A stretch of 5,585 nucleotides of DNA from JAJOKI01 sp964412405. GTDB taxonomy: Archaea; Halobacteriota; UBA148; JAJOKI01. The translations under genes were made by a program, and so were the position numbers. The notes beneath the pieces are model-generated. The model saw only the letters and a program-made list of their open reading frames with translations, made no database searches and was not told the origin of the DNA. The stretch's first letter is position 1, and every line of letters begins with the position of its first letter. Of the stretch, positions 1-5,503 are shown piece after piece. Location: NCBI GenBank assembly GCA_964412405.1, contig CAYPOB010000049.1:1-5585 (forward strand). The letters are read 5' to 3'.

Positions 1-1
1 A

Positions 2-43
2 CAGGCAGAATTGATTGCGGACGAACTATCAAAGAAGGACTGA
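2..43 (+). CDS. Possible 3' end of a convergent plus-strand gene (partial)
   Basis: Reading from base 2 in the plus direction gives 13 codons, QAELIADELSKKD, followed by a TGA at 41-43. The peptide is charged and helix-like, as expected of a real protein C-terminus, and the other two plus-strand frames give less protein-like sequence. No minus-strand frame through bases 1-150 contains a plausible gene. The gene would converge on the rnhB end of the minus-strand operon. Thirteen residues are too few to name a family, and this could be a chance open frame. Confidence 0.35.
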   Translation, partial: QAELIADELSKKD

Positions 44-150
44 TGTGTTAAAAGACTGACATTCTTATTTGAAAAGAAGGCTCGTTTCCAAAGTGATGAA
101 TAATTACCGATGTGGCGATTAAGGACAGTAGAGTTGTGAGTTATCAAAAT
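44..150. other. Short convergent intergenic region
   Basis: This stretch lies between the rnhB stop and the possible plus-strand gene end. I see no hairpin, RNA gene or start codon leading to a useful frame on either strand. On the minus strand it contains two short T runs (75-72 and 53-50), and on the plus strand a T-rich stretch at 61-71. These could serve as weak archaeal U-tract terminators for the two converging transcripts, but they are short and unremarkable. Confidence 0.3.
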
Positions 151-792
151 CTATAACAAACTCGATGCGTGCTTCTTCATCGCCGTCTGCGCCGTCTTCC
201 AGGAATGACGTACGAAAGGTGGGAGGGAGTTGTGCTTCTTAATCCAGCCCTCAAGAAAGCGCTGCGTCCTGACATCCGCTGGATAGCCAGAACCTACATC
301 CTGTCCGATTTGTCTTTTCAGAGTGCGTATCGCTGTATCTCGCCTGACCTTGGCGATGATGGATGCGGCCGAAACGATCGGATATTTGACGTCTGCTTTG
401 TGCTCTGAAATTATTTTAACGGGCTTATCGCACTTCTCGCGCACGTTTTGTGCAAATCGTTCGGGATTTACGTCAGCCGCATCCAAAAATGCCATGTCTG
501 GATTTAACTGGCGGAGTACCTTTGCATAACAGACGACCATGATTTCATTCATATTCATCACTTTGCGCAGTTCGTCGATCTGTTCGGCGCTGACATCGAG
601 AGTGTAGCATTCTGCAATTTTCCCTATCTCCCCGGCAAAAAATTCCCGCCTCTTCGGTGACATCGCCTTGGAATCCCTTGCTCTCAATTGTTCTAATGAA
701 GTGAGTCGATTCTCCGAGACCATTACCCCGGCGACGACCATCGGACCTATAACTGGACCTTTGCCTGCCTCATCGATCCCGACGATCCTCAT
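151..792 (-). CDS. rnhB: Ribonuclease HII
   Basis: RNase HII (213 residues, the usual archaeal length) cuts the RNA strand of RNA-DNA hybrids and excises single ribonucleotides misincorporated into DNA; it acts in the cytoplasm with divalent metal ions. The four acidic catalytic residues are visible: D7 and E8 in GIDEAGKGP, D104 in FLDAADV and D134 in EHKADVKYP. The G10-K11-G12 loop corresponds to the GRG-type motif that grips the backbone at the ribonucleotide, and Y170 in GSGYPAD is the conserved junction-sensing tyrosine. The C-terminal VRHSWKT is also typical. The ATG at 792 overlaps the TGA of the upstream trkA as ATGA, and a GGGAG at 806-802 lies 9 nt upstream, so translation is probably coupled. 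The gene ends with TAG. Its function is unrelated to its Trk neighbours, so it is probably a housekeeping passenger on the operon. Confidence 0.96.
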   Translation of the reverse strand: MRIVGIDEAGKGPVIGPMVVAGVMVSENRLTSLEQLRARDSKAMSPKRREFFAGEIGKIAECYTLDVSAEQIDELRKVMNMNEIMVVCYAKVLRQLNPDMAFLDAADVNPERFAQNVREKCDKPVKIISEHKADVKYPIVSAASIIAKVRRDTAIRTLKRQIGQDVGSGYPADVRTQRFLEGWIKKHNSLPPFVRHSWKTAQTAMKKHASSLL

Positions 793-1457
793 GCTCTCGT
801 TCTCCCTACAAATACGCCCTCCAGTTTGTCGACGCGTTCAGCGGTTGTGAGGACCACGATCAAGTCTCCTGTTTTTATCACCGTTTTACCCTTTGGGAAA
901 ATCACATGTCCTCCTCTGATAATCGCAGTAAGGACGCAATCATCTGGAAGGTTGAGTGTTTCTATCGCCTTGTTGATCACTGGTGAGTCCTCATGTATCT
1001 TGAGCTCCACCACCTCTATCTCGCCAGCTTCCAAAGTTAAGAGCGTCATGAGTTCGCCCGATGTCACAGCGTTCTTTATGACTATGGATGCTGCCATTAC
1101 GGTGCTAATGACGACGTCGATGCCCAGCCCGTTAAACACCGACTCGTTTTTCGGTTCATTTACCCTTGCTACCGTCCTGACGACGCTAAAGTTCTTTTTG
1201 GCTATCTGGCAGGATATGAGATTGGTCTTGTCGTCCCCTGTAACGGTAACGAAAACGTCTGCTTTTTCAGTACCAGCATCCTCAAGATACTTTACATCGG
1301 TCCCATCACCATTGATTATTAAAATATCAAGTTTTTCGGCTAACGTCTGACAGGTATCCCTATCCAATTCGACCAGCGAAACTTGCTTCCCTTCATCAGA
1401 CAGCGTCTTGGCAAGAAAAGTTCCGATTCGCCCGCCGCCAACGATGACTACATACAT
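789..1457 (-). CDS. trkA: TrkA-type K+ uptake regulatory subunit (single RCK), second copy
   Basis: This is a cytoplasmic nucleotide-binding subunit that gates a TrkH potassium channel-transporter. The protein has 222 residues. Residues 1 to about 125 form a Rossmann RCK_N domain with G7-G-G-R-I-G12 and an acidic residue after strand 2 (E30/D32), which favours NAD(H); GDGTD (50-54), DVFVTVTGDD (67-76) and ARVN (97-100) are family signatures. Residues about 135-215 form the RCK_C (TrkA_C) domain. It carries one N+C unit, half of the E. coli TrkA tandem, so several subunits must assemble into a ring. The start is fixed by GGAG at 1469-1466, 8 nt before the ATG. The gene follows trkH by 21 nt and overlaps rnhB by 4 nt. 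It is a diverged paralogue of the trkA on the other side of trkH. Confidence 0.93.
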   Translation of the reverse strand: MYVVIVGGGRIGTFLAKTLSDEGKQVSLVELDRDTCQTLAEKLDILIINGDGTDVKYLEDAGTEKADVFVTVTGDDKTNLISCQIAKKNFSVVRTVARVNEPKNESVFNGLGIDVVISTVMAASIVIKNAVTSGELMTLLTLEAGEIEVVELKIHEDSPVINKAIETLNLPDDCVLTAIIRGGHVIFPKGKTVIKTGDLIVVLTTAERVDKLEGVFVGRTRA

Positions 1458-1478
1458 GATTAAATCTCCATTATTTGA

Positions 1479-2903
1479 TTAGGTGCGTTTAATTATATTG
1501 GTCAACAGCAGCAGTACTGGAAATATTTCAAGTCTACCCATCCACATAATGATGATCATGGTTATCTTCTCAACGATGGACATATCAGGCCCTATCACTC
1601 CAACTGTTAAGCCTACATTACCCAATGCAGATGCAACATCGAAGAGCGAACCTACCATTGGATGGCCATGCATCATAAATATCCATGTTCCCATCAACAT
1701 AACAAAAAGATAGACAAGTATGTATAATCCAACCATCATTATTTCGTCATTCTTGATTACCGCTCCACCTATTTTTAGTGGGACAACCGCAGATTGTGGC
1801 AATAAATATTTCTTCACCAACCACCCAATTGATTTCAGGAATATAACGCATCGAATAAGCTTCAAAGCAGCAGCGGTAGAGCCATATCCCCCCCCAATTG
1901 TCATAGGTATTATCAATAATAACTTAGATAACTCGCTCCACTCTACAAGACATGTATTGGAAAATCCCGACCCTGTTAGAGCTGAGATCACATTGAACGA
2001 TGCCAGCCTGATATTACCGCCAAGTTCAACCGTAAGCAGAATTGTCAATATAAGGATTAAAGAAGCCATCAATTTGATCTCGGGATTGCGAAGAAAATCA
2101 TGAAAATTTCGATCGATCCATTTTTTGTGAAGAACGAAACTTATGGCCCCAACCACCATTATCAACGATACAGCCACCTCTATAGCAATGGAATCATAAG
2201 CAGCAATACCACCCGCCACCACAGTGAAGCCTCCTGTAGATATCCCAGTCATTCCATGATTTATCGCATCCCAGAGCGGCATCCCTGCAATAGAGAAGAT
2301 CGCAACTGCGAAGATGGTGAATGCAAGATAAAATCTCCATATCCAGCGAGACGTGTGGATGATGCTTGGTTCGATACGATCTACTCGTGCCTCTGCAGTA
2401 TATAATCTCCTCGCCGCCCCTCCAACACCATGAACCAATATCGCGATGAACAGGAGTATGATTCCAGCACCACCAACCCATTGCATCAAACTGCGCCAGA
2501 AGAATATGGAGTACGGTATATCTTCGAAGTCCACAAACATCGTATGCCCGGTCGTTGTAAATCCTGCCATGCTCTCATACATTGCGTCCAAAGGCGGGAG
2601 AATCCCCGATAATACGAATGGAATCGCACCAAATGCTGCCAGAGTAAGCCATGTAAGTGCAGAAATGACCATGGAATTTCGGATGTTCAGCTCTTCCGGT
2701 GATGTGTATCTTCGGAGAATATAACCTATCACGAAGGAGAGTATAGCAACTGTCGCGAACGATAAAAGCACAGAAAGTTCATCTTTGAAATATATTGCTA
2801 CAACAATCGGAATGGCTACGAGAATGGTAAAAAGCTGCAGCATAAGCCCGATATAATGCATTACGGTCCCAATATCGCCCCCCATCATTCGGTCTTCATT
2901 CAA
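1479..2903 (-). CDS. trkH: TrkH-type potassium uptake membrane protein
   Basis: This is the ion-conducting subunit of a Trk K+ uptake system, a dimeric integral membrane protein gated by TrkA rings. It has 474 residues and about ten hydrophobic segments, organised as an N-terminal pair plus four M1-P-M2 repeats. Each pore loop keeps its selectivity-filter glycine: FTTTG (115-119), ISTGG (221-225), LTGSG (309-313) and LGNVG (427-431). FWRSLMQWVGGAGI (135-148) and GRLEIFPVL (456-464) are strong TrkH signatures. The gating loop of the third repeat reads GGGYGSTAAALK (337-348) and lacks the usual STAGG glycines. The chosen start is a TTG at 2903, since GGAGG at 2919-2915 lies 11 nt upstream; the in-frame ATG at 2888 has only a weak upstream signal. 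The frame is continuous with the preceding trkA except for that gene's TGA. Confidence 0.95.
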   Translation of the reverse strand: MNEDRMMGGDIGTVMHYIGLMLQLFTILVAIPIVVAIYFKDELSVLLSFATVAILSFVIGYILRRYTSPEELNIRNSMVISALTWLTLAAFGAIPFVLSGILPPLDAMYESMAGFTTTGHTMFVDFEDIPYSIFFWRSLMQWVGGAGIILLFIAILVHGVGGAARRLYTAEARVDRIEPSIIHTSRWIWRFYLAFTIFAVAIFSIAGMPLWDAINHGMTGISTGGFTVVAGGIAAYDSIAIEVAVSLIMVVGAISFVLHKKWIDRNFHDFLRNPEIKLMASLILILTILLTVELGGNIRLASFNVISALTGSGFSNTCLVEWSELSKLLLIIPMTIGGGYGSTAAALKLIRCVIFLKSIGWLVKKYLLPQSAVVPLKIGGAVIKNDEIMMVGLYILVYLFVMLMGTWIFMMHGHPMVGSLFDVASALGNVGLTVGVIGPDMSIVEKITMIIIMWMGRLEIFPVLLLLTNIIKRT

Positions 2904-2909
2904 GAAAAA

Positions 2910-3566
2910 TCATTCCTCCGTGCCTAAAATTTTCCTGACTTCCTTAGACACTCCCGCGAGATTTAATACAATGGCGACATCGCCCTCGTGGAGTACTGTA
3001 TTTCCAGAGGGGTTTAACATCTTTTTCTCTCTGATGATGGTCGCTATAGTGGATTCTTTTGGTAGATTTATGTCTTTCAACGCTTTTCCACATGCCAAGT
3101 CCTTAATCGTTATCTCACTGATCTCGATATTTTCGCCATCCATTGCTATGGTCGCAATTAAATCCGAATGAATAATAGAATTCTTAAAACGGGTGGCTGC
3201 AATCGATGCCGGACATATCGTCACATCGATTTTTAAATCGTTGAACGTTTGTTCTCGGGTTGGGTCGTTTACTCGTGCAATAACGCGCTTTATGTTAAAT
3301 ACCTGTTTTGCGACCTGGCACGCCATCAAATTCACATTGTCGTCATCTGTAGTGGCAACAAATACGTCAGCTCTGCTCGCACCGGCTTTTTTCATGATAT
3401 CCTGATCAGTCCCGTCGCCGATGATGGTAATACCATCAAATCCGGAACCGACCTCTTTTAATTTGGTCGATTCGGTATCGATTATAACGACATCGTTTTC
3501 GGCGGCAGAAAGCAACTGTGCCAGACGACTGCCAACCCTGCCACATCCGATGATTATGATATACAT
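2910..3566 (-). CDS. trkA: TrkA-type K+ uptake regulatory subunit (single RCK), first copy
   Basis: This 218-residue cytoplasmic RCK protein is expected to bind nucleotide and gate the TrkH encoded next to it. The Rossmann domain starts at residue 1 with G7-C-G-R-V-G12, has D30 at the end of strand 2 (consistent with NAD binding), and continues through GDGTD (50-54), ADVFVATTDDDNVNL (66-80) and ARVNDP (97-102). The RCK_C domain spans about residues 135-215. It aligns end to end with the other TrkA in this window, sharing the main motifs, but the C-terminal halves differ considerably. The ATG at 3566 has only a short AGGT (3575-3572) 5 nt upstream. The preceding 43-nt gap is the largest in the cluster. 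The stop lies 6 nt before the trkH start, in the same frame. Confidence 0.93.
   Translation of the reverse strand: MYIIIIGCGRVGSRLAQLLSAAENDVVIIDTESTKLKEVGSGFDGITIIGDGTDQDIMKKAGASRADVFVATTDDDNVNLMACQVAKQVFNIKRVIARVNDPTREQTFNDLKIDVTICPASIAATRFKNSIIHSDLIATIAMDGENIEISEITIKDLACGKALKDINLPKESTIATIIREKKMLNPSGNTVLHEGDVAIVLNLAGVSKEVRKILGTEE
2915..2919 (-). promoter_or_regulatory. Ribosome binding site that supports the TTG start of trkH
   Basis: GGAGG on the minus strand lies inside the last codons of the first trkA, 11 nt before the TTG at 2903. It is 26 nt from the ATG at 2888, too far to serve that codon. This favours TTG as the true start, giving an N-terminus that begins MNEDRMMGG. Confidence 0.6.
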
Positions 3567-3600
3567 ATCAAACCTACACTAAATTATGATTAAGTTATCG

Positions 3601-3625
3601 CATACAAGCTTAAAATATGTGCCTA
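3601..3625 (-). promoter_or_regulatory. Weak candidate internal promoter before the trkA-trkH-trkA genes
   Basis: At the end of the reductase gene the minus strand reads CACATATTTTAAG (about 3621-3609), an AT-rich element that could act as a TATA box. A start about 25 nt further on, near 3588, would leave a leader of about 20 nt before the trkA ATG at 3566. The 43-nt gap here is the only spacing in the cluster long enough to suggest a separate transcription unit. The match is poor and the signal is tentative. Confidence 0.22.
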
Positions 3626-4788
3626 AGTTCCCAAAGCAGTTTCGGATTCTTTTTAATAAGTGCCATAATTAGTCCGCTAATAGTTAGTTCTGTGAAATCA
3701 ACGTTTTTAATTGTGTGTGCAAGGTCATTTAATTCTTTATCCGAGTTGACCATAAACAGCTCTTTTACCTTGTATGACCTTTGGTTCATCGCACCAATCG
3801 TAGAGCGCCACCTCGTTTCATACTCCTCCAACGCTTTGACGGAGACGTCGCCTCTGGAAATCGCACTTGCCGCCACCTCGCCAGCCATCATTCCTGAGTC
3901 CATAGCATGAAGAATTCCTCCGCCAGTAATTGGGTTTGCCATTCTGGCGGCATCACCGATAAGCATTAGGCCGCTGGCGGTGGTGCGTTCTATCGGGGCG
4001 CTGACTGGCACGCCCCCAACTATTATCTCAAGTATTTTGCCATCAGGACAATGCGTTTCGACAAAGCGCCGAAGGTAGTCTATCGCCTGCATACCGCCCG
4101 ATCTACTCCCCAGTATTCCCAATCCAACGTTTGCCTCATGCTTACCCTTTGGGAATACCCATACGTAACCTCCCGGTGCGATCTTATTCCCAAGGTAAAA
4201 GTCGCAGTAGTTTGGGTCAAAATCGATATCGGTCATCAGAAATTGGGCACCCAATTCGATGTCCGACAACTTGAGCGTGGTATCGATTCCTGCCCACCGT
4301 CCGACCTTGGATTCCACGCCATCTGCACCGATGACGATGTCCGACCTTATTTCAAATTTCTCTCCGATATGTTCTCCCACGATGCCTCTAACAAAACCGT
4401 CTTCGATAATCAAGCCAGTGGCCCTGGTTCTTACCATGACTTCTGCGCCCGCCATGGCAGCATTTTTTGCCAGCATGCGATCGAATATCTTGCGCTCGAG
4501 GACATAACCCACTTCTGACCCAGCCATATCCTCTGCCATTTCAATTTTCGTGCCATCCGGAGAGTATATCCTCGCTCCCTTCGTCCTGGCAGATATCCAG
4601 CGATCGTCTGGTTCAATAAACTGCCTCAGCCCCTCTTTGCCGATTCCCTCCGCACATCTCACGGGGGCGCCAATTTCGATTCTCTTTTCGATCAGCAGGA
4701 CATCAAGACCGTGTTCAGCAGCGGTCTTCGCTGCAATAGACCCGCCTGGACCCGCACCGACGACGATTAGATCGTATTTATCCTTCAT
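3610..4788 (-). CDS. Digeranylgeranylglycerophospholipid / geranylgeranyl reductase
   Basis: This FAD-dependent reductase saturates the double bonds of the geranylgeranyl chains of archaeal ether lipids. It has 392 residues and acts at the membrane surface. G11-A-G-P-G-G16 and E34 form the FAD/Rossmann motif. PVRCAEG (42-48) matches the conserved cysteine region of the family. GADG (154-157) and GDAARMANPITGGG (278-291) are the later FAD-binding motifs. The substrate-cavity signature YxWxFPx8GxG is present from Y208 to G224. I chose the ATG at 4788, giving MKDKYDLIVVGAG, because GGAG at 4800-4797 lies 8 nt upstream and the Rossmann strand then starts at residue 5. A longer frame opening at 4848 would only add residues inside the ferredoxin gene. 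The ATG overlaps the ferredoxin stop as ATGA, implying coupled translation with the probable electron donor. Exact substrate (phospholipid versus free isoprenoid) cannot be settled from sequence. Confidence 0.93.
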   Translation of the reverse strand: MKDKYDLIVVGAGPGGSIAAKTAAEHGLDVLLIEKRIEIGAPVRCAEGIGKEGLRQFIEPDDRWISARTKGARIYSPDGTKIEMAEDMAGSEVGYVLERKIFDRMLAKNAAMAGAEVMVRTRATGLIIEDGFVRGIVGEHIGEKFEIRSDIVIGADGVESKVGRWAGIDTTLKLSDIELGAQFLMTDIDFDPNYCDFYLGNKIAPGGYVWVFPKGKHEANVGLGILGSRSGGMQAIDYLRRFVETHCPDGKILEIIVGGVPVSAPIERTTASGLMLIGDAARMANPITGGGILHAMDSGMMAGEVAASAISRGDVSVKALEEYETRWRSTIGAMNQRSYKVKELFMVNSDKELNDLAHTIKNVDFTELTISGLIMALIKKNPKLLWELRHIF

Positions 4789-4955
4789 TTTACAATCTCC
4801 AGCGAGCCCATCGGACAGATTTGAGCGCATAATCCACACTCTTTGCACTTCTCGTCGATATCAATCCATGTACCGACCAATTCTATCGCATATACTGGAC
4901 AAACAGCTACACACGCCCCGCAATACCCGCATTTATGCCTATCAACGACGACCAT
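4785..4955 (-). CDS. Small 2[4Fe-4S] ferredoxin, probable electron donor to the lipid reductase
   Basis: This 56-residue gene is easily missed because of its size. The translation has two complete bacterial-type cluster motifs: C9-x2-C12-x2-C15-x3-C19-P and C37-x2-C40-x2-C43-x3-C47-P. The two form near-symmetrical halves joined by a short linker containing W30, and there is almost nothing else in the protein. It should be a soluble low-potential electron carrier. The ATG at 4955 is preceded by a strong AGGTGA (4970-4965) 9 nt upstream; the gene starts 1 nt after the regulator's stop and its TGA overlaps the reductase ATG. In Methanosarcina acetivorans a ferredoxin encoded next to geranylgeranyl reductase is known to be needed for full lipid saturation by that enzyme, so the same role is inferred here. 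Confidence 0.93.
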   Translation of the reverse strand: MVVVDRHKCGYCGACVAVCPVYAIELVGTWIDIDEKCKECGLCAQICPMGSLEIVK

Positions 4956-4956
4956 T

Positions 4957-5448
4957 TTACTCACTCACCTTCACTTCAAGCAACTTTTCCAGATATTTCT
5001 TCAAATCATTCAGTTCGCCCTGATATCGCTTGACGACCTCGAGGTGCTGCTGCGTTTCTTCGTCATGACCGTGTTGCAACATCTGTTCTGTTTTCTCCAG
5101 CTGATTCAAAACAGGCGTTACATAGTCTTCGTGAATCGCCTGAAGGGTGCGCCTGAACATGGCATCCAGGTCCACTCTGCTCGTGTAAAAATATTTACGG
5201 TTGTTCTGGCGCCGCAACTTTTGGACCAATCCGAGTCGAATCAACTCATCAAGTGCTCCGCTCACGGCTGGAACTGAATAATCAATGTATTCGCTGATCT
5301 GGTCCTGCGTCATTGCATTGGCAGATAATATAAGCGCTCCAAAGACCCGTCCATAGACTTCACCCATGCCTCTTACTCGGAACAGAGCTTCAAAGGTCCC
5401 AAGCAGACTTTCCCTGTCCTCTATAAGTTGGTAGGAGTTATTCATCAT
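4957..5448 (-). CDS. GbsR/MarR-family winged-helix transcriptional regulator
   Basis: This is a DNA-binding regulator of 163 residues from the chosen start. Residues about 10-45 form the helical lead-in typical of GbsR-like proteins (GTFEALFRVRGMGEVYGRVFG). The winged helix-turn-helix follows at about 46-90: MTQDQISEYIDYSVPAVSG then ALDELIRLGLVQKLRR and a basic wing QNNRKYFYTS. Residues about 113-160 are charged heptad-like helices (LEKTEQMLQ, LNDLKKYLEKLLEVK), probably a dimerising coiled coil. No ligand-binding cysteine or metal motif is evident. I chose the ATG at 5448 (or the adjacent one at 5445) because a TATA box is centred about 25 nt upstream, giving a leaderless mRNA. The in-frame ATG at 5463 and TTG at 5565 lie at or upstream of the promoter. 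As first gene of the cluster it probably controls the operon and itself; the Bacillus member responds to choline, but the effector here is unknown. Confidence 0.85.
   Translation of the reverse strand: MMNNSYQLIEDRESLLGTFEALFRVRGMGEVYGRVFGALILSANAMTQDQISEYIDYSVPAVSGALDELIRLGLVQKLRRQNNRKYFYTSRVDLDAMFRRTLQAIHEDYVTPVLNQLEKTEQMLQHGHDEETQQHLEVVKRYQGELNDLKKYLEKLLEVKVSE
4965..4970 (-). promoter_or_regulatory. Ribosome binding site of the small ferredoxin gene
   Basis: AGGTGA on the minus strand, complementary to the archaeal 16S rRNA 3' end, sits 9 nt before the ferredoxin ATG at 4955 and inside the last codons of the regulator. It supports this very short frame as a translated gene. Confidence 0.75.
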
Positions 5449-5467
5449 GCGAGAAATGGTCATCTGA

Positions 5468-5482
5468 ATATATAAGTTTTTT
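5468..5482 (-). promoter_or_regulatory. Archaeal BRE/TATA promoter of the operon, probably leaderless
   Basis: On the minus strand, AAAAAA (5482-5477) is followed directly by CTTATATAT (5476-5468), a good match to an archaeal BRE plus box A. Transcription normally starts about 22-27 nt beyond the centre of the TATA box, which is about 5450-5445 here. That coincides with the ATG codons at 5448 and 5445, so the regulator mRNA should have little or no leader. There is no Shine-Dalgarno sequence just before these ATGs, which agrees with leaderless translation, whereas the genes that follow have clear ones. Confidence 0.75.
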
Positions 5483-5503
5483 GAAATTTCTAAAAATTCA
5501 AAA
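5479..5503. promoter_or_regulatory. Imperfect palindrome overlapping the BRE, candidate operator
   Basis: Two 11-bp arms, TTTTGAAATTT (5479-5489) and AAAATTCAAAA (5493-5503), are inverted repeats matching at 10 of 11 positions around a 3-bp centre (CTA). The site begins inside the BRE and runs upstream of it. This suits a dimeric winged-helix protein that blocks or assists TFB binding. The obvious candidate is the regulator encoded immediately downstream. The arms are AT-rich, so some symmetry is expected by chance; the G/C pair at 5483/5499 is the only non-AT support. Confidence 0.5.

Noticed and set aside
124..153. The TAG stop of rnhB as a possible pyrrolysine codon, given a methanogen-like host
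   Set aside because: The protein already has its full family length at the TAG, and readthrough would add only nine residues before a TAA. Nothing else suggests recoding.
826..1350. A 174-codon plus-strand open frame opposite the second trkA
   Set aside because: It is Ser/Thr/Val-rich, as expected from reading the complement of an RCK gene, and the minus-strand TrkA is unambiguous.
2194..2481. A 95-codon minus-strand frame inside trkH, rich in Trp, Cys and His
   Set aside because: It is an alternative-frame reading of transmembrane codons. trkH is intact through this region with its filter motifs in order.
4051..4518. A 155-codon plus-strand open frame opposite the reductase gene
   Set aside because: It is antisense to a strongly recognised protein, has no credible domain or hydrophobic pattern, and no ribosome binding site was evident. 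It is a shadow of the coding strand.
4789..4848. A longer reductase start at 4848 giving a 412-residue protein
   Set aside because: The extra 20 residues fall inside the ferredoxin gene. The ATG at 4788 has a GGAG 8 nt upstream and puts the FAD-binding strand at the normal distance from the N-terminus.
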